Shown: positions 1-14,205, counted from the first letter of the stretch. The stretch is 64,000 nucleotides of DNA from Rhynchopus sp. YZ270_cl-10 (GCA_964035575.1 OZ037903.1:769001-833000), one strand, 5' to 3'. Notes: generated by a model not told the origin, from the sequence alone. Program-made: numbers and translations.

Positions 1-1
1 T

Positions 2-361
2 GTGTTAGGTGTTGTTGCGTTTTCTCTTGCGCATGTACATCATTTGTATTTGTTTAGAACGTCGTTGGGGTATACAAATGGATATGCAGCGTTTGTGGTG
101 TCCGCGAACTTCCTGGTCCACTCTGTGTTCGGGACGTACTCTTTGGTGCTCTATCGCAACACAGGGTCGCTGCTCTGCACCGCTGTCGCGCACTCCATGT
201 GCAACGCGCTCGGCGCACCCTCCCTCGACTTCGTCCGCAGCTCCCACCTCACAACCTGGCAGAAGGTGCAAATAGGCATTGGGCACATAGGGGGTATAGC
301 AGCGTTCTGCTATGGTGTGTCGCGGGTGGCGGAGTTGTTCCCGAAGAATTATATCCAGTGA
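2..361 (+). CDS. RCE1: CAAX prenyl endopeptidase, RCE1 type, C-terminal part
   Basis: The reading frame is open at the left window edge, so only about the last 119 residues are present. RCE1 is an integral ER-membrane protease that removes the last three residues of prenylated CAAX proteins such as Ras-like GTPases. Two of its intramembrane motifs are visible: F-x3-H in FSLAHVHH near the start of the fragment, and H-x3-N in AHSMCNALG about 55 residues later. The spacing and the text GTYSLVLYRNTGSL between them fit eukaryotic RCE1. The EE-x3-R motif should lie upstream, outside the window. The stop is TGA at 359-361. Bacterial CPBP proteases share these motifs, but the HVHH and HSMCN wording favours RCE1. 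Confidence 0.75.
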   Translation: MLGVVAFSLAHVHHLYLFRTSLGYTNGYAAFVVSANFLVHSVFGTYSLVLYRNTGSLLCTAVAHSMCNALGAPSLDFVRSSHLTTWQKVQIGIGHIGGIAAFCYGVSRVAELFPKNYIQ

Positions 362-741
362 GGATGTGGGGGGAGGGGGATGGGGCTGTAGAGAGGGTAA
401 GTAGATTTCTGAGATTAACAAATAGTAATGTATCGGGTATTGTTTTTGTTTGTGTTGTGCCCGATTTTTTTTCTTGACAAAAAACGAAGAAGATATGTAC
501 CAGGTCAGTGACAAAATACCTGACAAAAGGTGGTGGGTTTTGCCATCTAATGAGGAGGCTGTTCTCATACCCTGAAACGAAATAACTCCGTTTCTCTTCC
601 TTCATATCCTCAAGCTGGTCCCTTTTCGCTGACTAAGCATGAGTGGCTTGGGTTCATCTTACAAACTTTCCCTTCATTTTCCTCTTATCTTTGATTCCTT
701 TCTCATCTCCCAGACAGGCAGGGGGTGGTGTGTGGTGACAA
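362..741. other. Intergenic spacer with a stem-loop repeat
   Basis: Non-coding spacer between the CAAX protease and the PPR gene. It contains a member of the dispersed TAAGC-loop-GCTTA stem-loop family at about 630-670, followed by a T/C-rich tract and AG dinucleotides at 714-720. These could serve as the spliced-leader acceptor of the next gene. Confidence 0.5.
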
Positions 742-4534
<3,793 letters not shown>

Positions 4535-4736
4535 GCTGCTTGCGGAGAGTTGCAGAACAGAGCGTGACTGTGATCTGATGACAGACACAGCCAGACGTTA
4601 CGACACAACGAGAACTTCTTTTTCTGAATGAACAACAAAAAAAGCAAAAACTGTAGTGCAAACAGTTACGTTGGCTCATTGAAAACAAAAAAAAAACAAA
4701 GCAAAATCGGGGGGGAGAGAATGGCCAACGGACTGA

Positions 4737-5387
<651 letters not shown>

Positions 5388-5624
5388 AGAGGTGATCAAT
5401 TCTGTTCTGTTCTAGCAGATCAGCGGGGATAGTCAAAATCTTCACAAAAAAACAAAAAACAAAACAAAAAACAAAAAACATAAAAAAAAACTGAAAAACT
5501 CAAAAAAAAAACGCGTTCTCCACCCACCCACCCCCCCCACCAACTTGCCATCACACCCCTTCACCCCCCACTCAACAACCCCCTCCCCATCCCCCATCCC
5601 CCTTCCCTCAAGACCACACACCCA

Positions 5625-6053
5625 ATGTTCTTTGGCGGAGAGGGTCGTATCTTGGGTATATTCTTTTTGGGGACTGCGGCGTGTTATTATTTGTTTGAGG
5701 GGAGGATGAAGGCGACACGAGCACTTGCAAACAAGGCTGCAGCTGCGGCGAGCATATGCTATGTATCCGCACCCAAAGAGGCCACAGAGGTGCTTGCCAA
5801 CGGGCTTATCAGCGAGAAGCTTGCAGCCTGCGTGCACGTCATCCCACAGGTAACAAGTGTATACACCTGGGAAGGCCGTGTGGAGCGTGACAAGGAAGAC
5901 CTCCTCATGATAAAGACGCGCACAGAGCTGGTGGACGACCTGATCACCTTCGTCAAGAACACACACCCCTACACAACACCGGAGGTCATCTCGGTCAAGC
6001 TTGAGAATGGCTCCCCCGAGTATCTGAAGTGGTTGCAGGATGTTACAGAGTGA
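5625..6053 (+). CDS. CUTA: CutA1-like divalent-cation tolerance protein
   Basis: 142 residues. After a hydrophobic N-terminal segment (residues ~8-24, ILGIFFLGTAACYYLF) comes a complete CutA1 fold. The family landmarks are the opening strand ICYVSAPKE, the segment LISEKLAACVHVIPQVTSVYTWEG, then EDLLMIKTR and HPYTTPEVISVKLENGSPEYLKWL. CutA1 proteins form very stable trimers linked to copper and other divalent-cation tolerance; in animals a CutA isoform with an N-terminal membrane segment helps anchor acetylcholinesterase. The N-terminal segment here could anchor the protein or act as a targeting signal. It is a single-exon gene, with the stop TGA at 6051-6053. Confidence 0.9.
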   Translation: MFFGGEGRILGIFFLGTAACYYLFEGRMKATRALANKAAAAASICYVSAPKEATEVLANGLISEKLAACVHVIPQVTSVYTWEGRVERDKEDLLMIKTRTELVDDLITFVKNTHPYTTPEVISVKLENGSPEYLKWLQDVTE

Positions 6054-6406
6054 GGTAGAGGGAAAGGATCCCTTCTGGGGATCTATCGTTAACGGTTTGA
6101 AAAAAAGCAGATGTGTGTTGTGTGAAAAGATAAGAGAATGTTCATCTTTCACAAAGGCATTTTAAAGATGAGGATTCGTCATTTAATGGAGAAATGCTTG
6201 CCAAATGTGTTGTCCCCTATTCGTGCTTTTCTTAGAGAGTATAGAGTATTTCTTTCATAAAATGCTCGATGGTTTTTTTTTTTGCGGTATCGCGAAGTAC
6301 TAGAAGTTTCAGATTTTCTCTTTTTTTGGATTTTTGTTTTTTTTTTTTTCGTTTTAGTTACCCCACAATGAACACCCACCTGCAGACATACAAGACACAA
6401 ACAACC

Positions 6407-7634
6407 ATGGGAAAGCCAGGAGGTAAGGGATTCGGCGGGAAAGGGGGTAAGGGGGGTAAGGGAGGTAAAAAAGGAGGCAAGGGATTTGGCGAGCCCGATC
6501 CGCCGGAGGAGCTCCAGCTTGCGGGAACCTATATCCATGCGGCAGAAGATCAGATGATTGCGAAGAGCGCGTACACAGAAACGGTATGTGCCCTGTTTGG
6601 GCTTCAGTTTTGATTTTAAAAAAATGCCAACCTCGAAATTGATGTAGGGCTGCATGGTTGGGGTTCGGTACACCGGGTGAAAAGGTACACCTGTTGCGAG
6701 AGGGCTTTGTATTTCAAGTCGGTTAAAATGAAGCAAAAAACAATAGTATTGTTCCAACATGAATGATTTTTCTATGAAGAGAGTGTTGTTCTGATGTCCA
6801 AAAAAAAGAAGTTTTCAAGTGTCAATAAAAAAACACCTTACCTTGCTCTCAACACAGGTGCCGAAATTCAACTGCTTCGTGTACAAACAAAATAAAACGA
6901 AATTGGGGAAAATAGACGAAATTTTGGGGCAAATCAAGGACGTGCATTTCTCAATTATCCCGATCGCAGGTGTTGACGCAAGCTCTTTCAGCGAGGTATG
7001 TTATGGGGCAGTGCCTTTGGGCATCAGTGATCAAATGGTCACTGGAGTTTTTTGGACGACGCCGGGAGACCTCAGCGATTGTCAGTACAAAAAAAAAAGG
7101 GGGTGACTGTGCGCCTGCTCATAGTTTCCCAAATGCAACACTCCGGGTCAGTGCCTGCGTCCCAGAGGCGTTTTGCACTATCAACTTTACAGTTTCTTTG
7201 ATTTATGTTACAACTACACATTAACTTATGCTGAACGCACCATATATTTGGGCCATCTATGAACGGGGGAGAGGTTTTTTCACTCGCTCTCAGTAAACTC
7301 TCACAGGCACTCACCGCCTGTTGCGTGTCTCACGGAGACAATCATAGATGGTCCAATATTCCTCAGGAAATACTCCCCCCAAAAAAAAAAACCACCCCCC
7401 ATCGTGATTCAAAACGCCATACCACATACTACCACACAGGGTGACGAATTCTACATCAGCACTACACAGTTCACACCGCTCTCCCGGTTCACCGCCCCGT
7501 CCGGCGGTAAGAAGGGTGGTAAGGGCAAGGGCAAGGGCAAGGGAGGAGGTAAGGGTGGTGGCAAGGGAGGAAAGGGAGGTAAGGGAGGAAAGGGCAAGGG
7601 AGGAGGCAAGGGGTACTCCAAGGGAGGTTGGTGA
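6407..7634 (+). CDS. GAR1: H/ACA ribonucleoprotein subunit Gar1
   Basis: Exons 6407-6583, 6858-6995 and 7440-7634 (all phase 0, GT-AG) give 169 residues. The core, LAGTYIHAAEDQMI followed by VPKFNCFVYKQNKTKLGKIDEILGQIKDVHFSI and GDEFYISTTQFTPLSRF, is the conserved Gar1 beta-barrel of the H/ACA snoRNP that makes pseudouridine in rRNA. In most eukaryotes the flanks are RGG repeats. Here both flanks are glycine-lysine (GGK) repeats with no arginine, covering about the first 28 and last 45 residues. An in-frame ATG at 6368 would add 13 residues; 6407 is chosen because ACCATGG is the better context and the GGK tract begins there. Intron 1 carries a dispersed repeat and intron 2 is 444 nt. Confidence 0.88.
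6631..6730 (+). repeat. Dispersed repeat, CTTTGTATTTCAA family, in Gar1 intron 1
   Basis: Similar sequence recurs at about 16139-16200, 25876-25950, 32700-32800, 40321-40420 and 48325-48425. Shared words are GAAATGGATG, GCATGGTTGGGGT, GGTACACCGG and GGCTTTGTATTTCAA. Three of the six copies lie in introns (Gar1, amidohydrolase, aromatic amino acid hydroxylase). The 3' part here, TTGCGAGAGGGCTTTG, matches the arm and loop of the perfect hairpin at 47778-47844. Confidence 0.6.
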
Positions 7635-8861
7635 TAGACCAATAGTCAGACCCACCTTTTTTTGCACCCCCTCCCCCCCCTCATCCTAACTCCCCCCACC
7701 CCAACCCCTTTTAGTTGACCACCAACCCTTACAAAAACCCCTATCTGTGCTTTTGTGTGTTGTCCCTTTTTGTCAACCACTTCGTTCATGCCCAGTGTCC
7801 AATTCCCCCTGAATCCCCACCCCTCCCAAAAAAAAAAAAAAACTACACCCCACGTTTTCCGGTTATGTTCGCCTGAGAAACACCTCACCATTTTTCGAAG
7901 AAACCTGACAGTTTCTCCCCCCCCCAATTAAAGACCTTCTGCAGTTTTTCTTATATTTTGTATTTTTTTTTTGTTGTTTTGTTTTGTTTTTAGAAACTGT
8001 GCAGTTGATATATTGTGTAATGTTCTCTGAGACGTTCATTGTATCAACTCCACCTTGTTAGGTTTTAAACCATCGTTTTTTTCTATACCCTTAGTTCTCA
8101 AAAAAAATCTGTTACGATGGCTAAGTAAATGAGAGGCTTAGGATCATCAATTTTTCTGTTGAAGCGGTCCGAATAAAGATATTTTAAGTTGAATCAATAA
8201 AACTCTGTATTTTTTTTTTCTCCCGTTGAATGACTAATGTCTTAACTCGAACCGATTCTGTGCTTTAAAATTGCAGAAAAATGAAGTAAAAAAAATGCAA
8301 GGTCTGTTCCCCCCCCATGGTAAAAAAAAAAGTGCAATAAAAATCAAAAAAGGTAAAAAAAGAAATACAGTTGAATCAGAAAGCTGTCAAATCACGAAAG
8401 GAAGAAAAAAAAAAAAGGCTGAGTAGAGAGGGGTTACGGTTACGATTACGTTTACGATTGCGATTACAACGGCAACAAGAGTTGGGTATAGTCTTTTTTT
8501 TCAAGCCCACTCAGTTCATCACTCCCTCCGCATGAAAACTTTCTTTTTTCAAAAAAAATAAAAAAAATAAAAAATGGCGGGAGGGGAAAGGGAGGAACAA
8601 AAAACAACACAAAAAGTACATCACAAAGTATGCCTTCCCTTTGTTCCAAGAGCAAGAATTCAAAATCAGATGAACTAAAAAAACAAAACTTGACGATTCG
8701 AATTTTAGGCAAACAGTTTTTTTGTTATAAAAAAAGCAAGCGCTACAGAAGAAAGTACAAAGAAACAAAAAAAGGGCGGCGGGCACGTTCCATTTGATCA
8801 AGATAAGCAATGCGGCACACAACTTCTCAACGAATGGGTCATTCGCACCACTTCGGTCAGC

Positions 8862-9042
8862 ATGATGAAACATTATCTACCAGCTACTAGAACTGACAGC
8901 TTTGCTTGAGGATACTTTCATCTGTTCGATGGGTCTTACTGAACACCTTTTCTTGCCACGCTTCTGCATCAAAACGGAGTGCAAATTCTACTGTGCGTGT
9001 CTGCTTATAGCGTGACTCAGTGGGAAACGCTCCGGAGATGTT
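8862..9042. repeat. Direct repeat copy A (~180 bp)
   Basis: Near-identical to 9443-9622: both run from ATGATGAAACAT through TACCAGCTACTAGAACTGAC to ACGCTCCGGAGATG. Small indels separate the two copies. I see no terminal inverted repeats or coding content. Confidence 0.75.
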
Positions 9043-9442
9043 GGTGTTCGCTGTGTCGCCTCCACACCCTGCAGTTCATGATGACAACCTATCCTAAGAT
9101 TCTTCTTTCCCCTTATGAAAGCCTCGAGAAACGAGGTCTTTTTGATTCTACCCATTCTTGACAGTTATCCCTGGCTGAGACAACACGCACACTTTCCCCT
9201 TCCTTCCTCTTGCACATGATGATACAATTTACAGCTACATTACCAACTGCTTTTGCGCATGAGGATAACTTTCTTCAATGGTTCGATGGACTGACACAAC
9301 ACACACCACAACAACACACTTTCCTTTGCAGTGTCCACCCGCATCCAATACCTGATGTGTGCTGTCTTGTGCCATATTAGGCTTCGCTTGTTGGGGAGAT
9401 ACACCACACGATGTTCACGGCACACAGCTCCACCCCATGCAA

Positions 9443-9622
9443 ATGATGAAACATATCTACCAGCTACTAGAACTGACAGCTTTGCTTGAGGATACTTTCA
9501 TCTGTTCGATGGGTCTTACTGAACCACCTTTTCTTGCCACACACTTCCGCAAAACGGAGTGCAAATTCTACTGTGCGTGTCTGCTTATAGCGTGACTCAG
9601 TGGGAAACGCTCCGGAGATGTT
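9443..9622. repeat. Direct repeat copy B (~180 bp)
   Basis: Second copy of the segment at 8862-9042, in the same orientation, about 580 bp downstream. It ends shortly before the leader region of the gene at 9803. Confidence 0.75.
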
Positions 9623-9802
9623 CCCTCTTTGGACTACCTTTTCTCACTTCATAAGGCACATCCCCCCCCGACACACTTGGTTAGGCGCACATCACAACCA
9701 CCCTGCAGTGGTCCACCCTACCCTACTCTACCCTACCCCATCCCCACCCCTCCTCCACCTCTGAATCTAATCACACCACCACACCATCACAGACTTAGTA
9801 AA

Positions 9803-10180
9803 ATGCTGCGACGTTCGTACCCTGTATTGGATGCGTTGAGCAACCGATGGGAGACAGCAACAATGCTGAACACGGGAGGTACCCCACGTATTAACAACTC
9901 GCCACAGCACATTGTGTATGAGAGGAAGAAGAAGGCGTACGTCCTGGCAGACAACATGGCGCTGCGTCGTCAGCGCATCATGAACTACCGCGAATGGCAG
10001 ACAGTCCCTGTACTGTACGACATGGTTGACGACGGCAAGCAACTCTACCACCAAGACATGTCCGCAGAGCAGACCGTTGCACGTCACCGCGACGGTGTCG
10101 CCGCCCGCCGCTACCTCAAACAAAAAGAGTACAAAGAGGAGAGACGTCAAGCATGGGAGCGAGAAACAGCGACGGCATGA
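9803..10180 (+). CDS. Unrecognised 125-residue basic protein, possibly mitochondrial
   Basis: A single-exon frame, starting MLRRSYPVLDALSNRW and ending in a charged helix rich in K, E and R (RRYLKQKEYKEERRQAWERE). Codon use is GC-rich like the flanking confirmed genes, and an AG at 9796-9797 within a pyrimidine-rich stretch suits trans-splicing. I recognise no domain. The amphipathic, arginine-containing N-terminus could be a short mitochondrial presequence, and its neighbours at 10394 and 11420 (a calcium uniporter subunit) make a mitochondrial role plausible, but this is inference. Confidence 0.65.
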   Translation: MLRRSYPVLDALSNRWETATMLNTGGTPRINNSPQHIVYERKKKAYVLADNMALRRQRIMNYREWQTVPVLYDMVDDGKQLYHQDMSAEQTVARHRDGVAARRYLKQKEYKEERRQAWERETATA

Positions 10181-10393
10181 GGTTAATGGTTAATCTACAT
10201 TATTTGGGGTATTTGGGGGAGGGGGGGTGATTCTTGGCGTGCATTTTGGCCACCACAAAACATAGTCTTCTCTTTTTACCTCCCCCACTTCACTCTACAC
10301 ATTTTTCTAATTTAATGCACCTTGCATGCTATATTCTGCTGTAAATTTATCAAAAAAAAACTCCACAAATTCCAGACGGACTTTTTTTAGACA

Positions 10394-11198
10394 ATGAAGC
10401 GGGCAATCTCATCACCACCCCGACAAGCATGCGCACAACAGCACCGTGCGTATTGGTTCGACAGATTTGTGCGCAACCCTACCTCTGGTGGAGGACAGAG
10501 TTTTGAGAAGTTCTGTGGGGCGGGAATTACCAGGCGCCCGGGTCTGGGGCGGCGTGTGAAGGAGATGGACGTCTTTTTTGGAAACATCCCTAACTACTAT
10601 GAAATGGAAGATCGGGCGATGTTTGACCGCAAGACGCTTGAGCCCGACAGGATCAGAGCTCCTTGCGGCGAAATCCCGGACGTCGAAACCTTCTTGGAGC
10701 GTGCCGATGTAACCAAATTCGACCTCACAGAGTACTCAGACCAATTTGAAGGCTGGGACGACATGATGACCTGCTCGTACATGGAAATGGTGTACAAAAA
10801 GGGTATCCCAGCTCGCCCCGCACAAAAGATCTTTGCCGCCCGTGAGCTCTACAATAACGGCCATATTTTCCATAAGAGGTCTCAACATGACATCCGCGCC
10901 TGGGCCAAGAAGCGTGGATCGACACCACCGTTCCCTGAGAATTACTACCCCCATATGAGGTATGTGAGGATCCTTGAGAATTTTTTCAACATTGTGTTCC
11001 CCAAACTCCTCCATAACCTCGCTGATGGGGTTTTTCAAAGTTTTCGGAAATATTTCGATACGACGCGATTTTTTTTTCAAAAAAAACATCAACAACAACA
11101 GAATTGCAAAGTACCGCGAGGTCCTTCAGGAGGCGCAGACGACCGGAACAAAGCTTGCATCGTGGGAACGCATGCGACACGCAGCTAACAACCGATAA
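10394..11198 (+). CDS. Unrecognised 220-residue protein, two exons
   Basis: Exons are 10394-10959 and 11102-11198, joined by a GTATGT-CAG intron in phase 2, giving MRIAKYREVLQEAQ across the junction. Reading straight through the intron instead gives low-quality sequence, which supports splicing. The protein starts MKRAISSPPRQACAQQHRAYWF, resembling a mitochondrial presequence. Its middle is rich in aromatic and acidic residues (FFGNIPNYYEMEDRAMFD, YSDQFEGWDDMMTCSYMEM), and it ends with a basic helix. I recognise no family. The style resembles the lineage-specific extra subunits of euglenozoan mitochondrial ribosomes or respiratory complexes, which is a guess. A TTTTTTTAG precedes the ATG by five bases. 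Confidence 0.68.
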
Positions 11199-11419
11199 CT
11201 CCCCTATTCTCTCCCTCCTCTCCCCCCCTCACACACAAATGACTACTCAACAGTCGGGACGAACGAAACGGAAACGACATCCTCTGATGTGGATTTTGAT
11301 ACGGAAAAAAAAAGCTGCCACCTTTTCCCCCCCACCCTTCTCAACACCCCCCTCACCGAACCTACAAACACCAGCCAGCATACACAAAACCCCCCCTTCC
11401 CTTTCCCTTTCCCTCCAAA

Positions 11420-12112
11420 ATGGGTGGTTCGGATTTAATGAGAACGCTAGGCAAACGCCAGGCGTGTTCTATGGTGAGGTGTTGGATTCGTGGATCGGGA
11501 CACGAACGTGACCGGATTGGCTATCCTGCGTTTCAACGTAAATGTGTAGAGTTGGGTGTGTTGCCTGAAGACTGCGAGGCACTGCTGAGACGCCTGGAAC
11601 GCAGTGGGACGGTGATGTACACTGATGGTGTAGTGCACATCAACCCTAACGACCTTTTTTCGAAGGTCCAAGGGGTTATTGGCATTAAGGAGGAGCTTCC
11701 AGTGGAAAAACGGATACGTCTGCTTGAGGAAAAGCTGAAGGCGTTAGACGCAGAGAAGAGCGAGGTGGACCAGAGAATGGAGGCGAACAGACGGAAGACC
11801 TGGGCTAGGGTGGCGGCGTACTGTGGCGGGCAGATGTGGCTGTTTGCGCGGTTCACCTTCGTTGACTTTGAGTGGGATATCATGGAGCCCATCTCCTGGC
11901 TTGTTGTGCAAGGAAATGCAGTCATCTTCTTCGCCTTTCTCTGGCGCTATGGGGTCGAACACTCCTTCGAACGATTTGATGAAGTTCGCGTCTCCCAAGT
12001 CCTCGTTAAAACATACGACGCATACGGCTTCGACTTTGAATCCTGGGTCAACACCCGCAACGAATTGAAAGCTCTAAGCTACCAACGGGCAGAAGGTCTT
12101 CAGGGACTCTAA
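11420..12112 (+). CDS. MCU: Mitochondrial calcium uniporter pore subunit (MCU family)
   Basis: 230 residues. The diagnostic selectivity-filter motif WDIMEP is at residues 152-157, equivalent to W-DIME-P of human MCU, between two membrane spans (about 136-151 and 158-176, ISWLVVQGNAVIFFAFLW). Upstream, GYPAFQRKCVELGVLPEDCEAL and SGTVMYTDGVVHINPND match the conserved MCU matrix domain, followed by a coiled coil (KRIRLLEEKLKALDAEK). MCU forms a tetrameric Ca2+ channel in the inner mitochondrial membrane. The protein is shorter than animal MCU and has little N-terminal presequence. Trypanosomatids have several divergent MCU paralogues forming a hetero-oligomer; which one this matches I cannot say. 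Single exon; the ATG at 11420 follows a long pyrimidine tract. Confidence 0.87.
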   Translation: MGGSDLMRTLGKRQACSMVRCWIRGSGHERDRIGYPAFQRKCVELGVLPEDCEALLRRLERSGTVMYTDGVVHINPNDLFSKVQGVIGIKEELPVEKRIRLLEEKLKALDAEKSEVDQRMEANRRKTWARVAAYCGGQMWLFARFTFVDFEWDIMEPISWLVVQGNAVIFFAFLWRYGVEHSFERFDEVRVSQVLVKTYDAYGFDFESWVNTRNELKALSYQRAEGLQGL

Positions 12113-12725
12113 AGAGATGAGAATCTGAACGGCATATTCAACGATTTTTTGTTGTAGATTTTTTTTCTTTGCAAAATTTACGGCAAAAAAAGAAGCTGAA
12201 CAATATAACTGTAACAAACAAAAAAAAGTGGAGTTGGTCTGTGTGGGAGGGGGAGGGTGATGCAAGGTGGGTTTTCTGCCTGGGTTGAGGGGAGAGAAAC
12301 CAACTGCAATTTTATTATACAAAATAGTAGTGCAGACCGCTTTTTGTGTGGGCGTATACACAAATCCAACGGATTAACAAAATAAAAATAAGGGGGGGCG
12401 GGGAGGAGGGGGGTGTCTTTTGTAACAAACAAAAAAGGTGTTACAAAAGTCTGTAGTAACGTTTCATTCTATTTTTTTCCTGTTTCAGTGGGTTAAAAAA
12501 AATGTAAATATTAGGGGCGCGATTTTTCTATTTGTTACCTTTCCCCCAGCCCCTCTCTTCCCTATGTTCTCCTTCCCCTTTACATTTCCCGCACAAAAAA
12601 AAGGTTGTGTACGTGCGTTTTTGCGTTTTTGCGCTTTCAACTTTCCCCCTTTCCCCTTCCCGGTTACTCTCTATACCACAGGACATTTGTGCTCTACATA
12701 TTTCCTACACATTCGCAAGCGAACA
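12113..12725. other. Intergenic spacer, nothing recognised
   Basis: Poly-purine and poly-pyrimidine runs. The frame of the following peroxidase stays open through much of this stretch, but composition and lack of similarity mark it as leader. Likely spliced-leader acceptors are the CACAG near 12682 and the TTCAG near 12488. Confidence 0.4.
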
Positions 12726-14003
12726 ATGAAGTGTGCCACATACCTGTGTCTGCTGTTGGTGGCAAGCACCGTCCTCAGTGTCGATGCACAGAGAACCCGC
12801 CGTCCACGCCGTACACGTGCACCACGTCCCACACCGGAGCCTGTTGCCACAGACCCGCCAGTGCCACCAGTGACATCTGCACCAGCATCAGTTCCGCCAG
12901 TTGTGCCTGAGACCAACGCACCAGACACGAACACGCCCGTCGTGCCTGAGACAAACGTGCCCGAGACAGACGCACCAGTTGTGCCTGAGACCAACGCACC
13001 TGCAACTAACGCACCAGACACGAACACACCTGTCGTGCCTGAGACATCTGTGCCTGAGACAAACGTGCCCGAGACTGACGCACCTGAGACAGACCGCGAC
13101 TTCGGTGACTCACTGACTCTCCCCGGACAGAGCATCCTGGAGTCTGTGCGGGAGCAGTACCTGGATGTGGTGGAGGCGCTGGTGGCGTTCATTGAGAGCA
13201 GCCCTTCGTCGATGCGGCCGCTGCTGGTGCGCCTTGCGTGGCACAGCTGTGGACAGTTCAACGGTGCTGCGATGCCGATTGGGGGGACGACTGGCGGGTG
13301 CATCAGAACGACACCGGAGAACGCGCTGCCCGACAACGCAGGGGTCGACGTGGCCACGGAAGCACTTGAGCCGGTGAAGGCAGCGTTTCCGTTCATCACC
13401 TACGCAGACCTGTACCAGCTTGCAGGCAACACCGCCCTTGAGTACATGGGAAGCCCGTCGCTCTTCTTCCGCCCAGGACGCCGTGACTTTGTGGCCCCTT
13501 CTGAGACGGACCTGCGCTGTGTGGACGAGGCAGAGCGCATGCCGCTGAAGCACATCAACAACGACGCCTTCCCTCACCTTGAGACACTTGACTACTTCTT
13601 TGCGAAGTTTGGTGAGCTTGGGTTCTCGCTTGACACGGACGCAGATGCACTCTTCAAGATGGTTGCACTGATGGGTGGCCACCAGATTGGCGCAATGCAC
13701 CTTGAGATCAGCAACAACGAGGGCCAGTGGACGACGAACAACCTCGAGTTCGGCATCGAATATTTCTTCAATTTGGAGAACGGACCGTGGGGTGTGGATA
13801 CTCAGGAGTCCGACGGCACAGACATCCAGTACCGTGGTGGACCCCGCCCCCGCTTCATCATGCTCCCGATCGACATGGTGATGCGTGCAGACAGGAGACT
13901 GCGCAACATTGTGCGTGCCTTCTCCACCGACCGTGCCCTCTACGAGACACACTTCGTTGCTGCATGGCGCCAGCTCCAGGAGAACGGTGTTGACTTTGCA
14001 TAG
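12726..14003 (+). CDS. Secreted class I haem peroxidase (ascorbate/cytochrome c peroxidase type) with Pro-Thr stalk
   Basis: 425 residues. Residues 1-20 are a signal peptide (MKCATYLCLLLVASTVLSVDA). Residues ~22-125 form a low-complexity stalk of VPETNAP and TNTPVVPET repeats, probably glycosylated. The peroxidase domain follows. Distal-side residues are R169, W172 and H173 in RLAWHSCGQF. The proximal haem ligand is H319 in ALMGGHQIGAMH, and the downstream FNLENGPWG matches the class I fold. Class I peroxidases reduce H2O2 using ascorbate or cytochrome c and usually sit in mitochondria, plastids or cytosol. An exported form on a mucin-like stalk is unusual and suggests defence against external peroxide. 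The electron donor cannot be read from sequence. Single exon. Confidence 0.88.
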   Translation: MKCATYLCLLLVASTVLSVDAQRTRRPRRTRAPRPTPEPVATDPPVPPVTSAPASVPPVVPETNAPDTNTPVVPETNVPETDAPVVPETNAPATNAPDTNTPVVPETSVPETNVPETDAPETDRDFGDSLTLPGQSILESVREQYLDVVEALVAFIESSPSSMRPLLVRLAWHSCGQFNGAAMPIGGTTGGCIRTTPENALPDNAGVDVATEALEPVKAAFPFITYADLYQLAGNTALEYMGSPSLFFRPGRRDFVAPSETDLRCVDEAERMPLKHINNDAFPHLETLDYFFAKFGELGFSLDTDADALFKMVALMGGHQIGAMHLEISNNEGQWTTNNLEFGIEYFFNLENGPWGVDTQESDGTDIQYRGGPRPRFIMLPIDMVMRADRRLRNIVRAFSTDRALYETHFVAAWRQLQENGVDFA

Positions 14004-14172
14004 TGCTTCTGTTACTCCCACGCGTTCTGCACCCCCTCCGCCCCCAGTGTACGCTTCGTCATAGCGGCAACGTGCACACCCAGCTTCACCCCCCAGGAGT
14101 TGGGCTCCTCCATGAACGGCGTAGCCGTTGCCCCTTTTTATTATTTATTTAGTTGCTCTTTTCGCTTTTTGT

Positions 14173-14205
14173 TGTGTGTGCACGAGAGGCACATTCATCC
14201 AACAA
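14173..14205 (+). repeat. Stem-loop repeat, TGTGC-type stem
   Basis: TGTGTGCACGAGAGGCACA forms a TGTGC/GCACA stem and is followed by TTCATC. Relatives lie at about 54070-54112, 58166-58195, 59430-59470 and 63976-64000. The loop ACGAGAG is the same as in the TAAGC-type family. Confidence 0.65.

Larger units (their letters stand above)
7635..9802. other. Intergenic region, AT-rich, no convincing gene
   Basis: This 2.2-kb gap has long homopolymer runs, short TTACG-type iterations near 8435-8470 and a stem-loop family member at 8118-8156. It also holds a ~180-bp direct duplication, described separately. Open frames here are short, low-complexity and unlike the neighbouring genes in base composition. 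A T/C-rich stretch at 9700-9790 ending in CACAGACTTAG may hold the spliced-leader acceptor of the next gene. Confidence 0.5.

Noticed and set aside
6650-6700. GGTTCGGTACACC considered as a tRNA B box
   Set aside because: No acceptor stem, no A box at the right distance and no cloverleaf; the match to GGTTCGANTCC is partial. No tRNA or rRNA gene was found in the window.
8435-8475. TTACG-type iteration considered as telomeric repeat
   Set aside because: Only a few irregular units (GGTTACGGTTACGATTACG) and no regular TTAGGG-type array.
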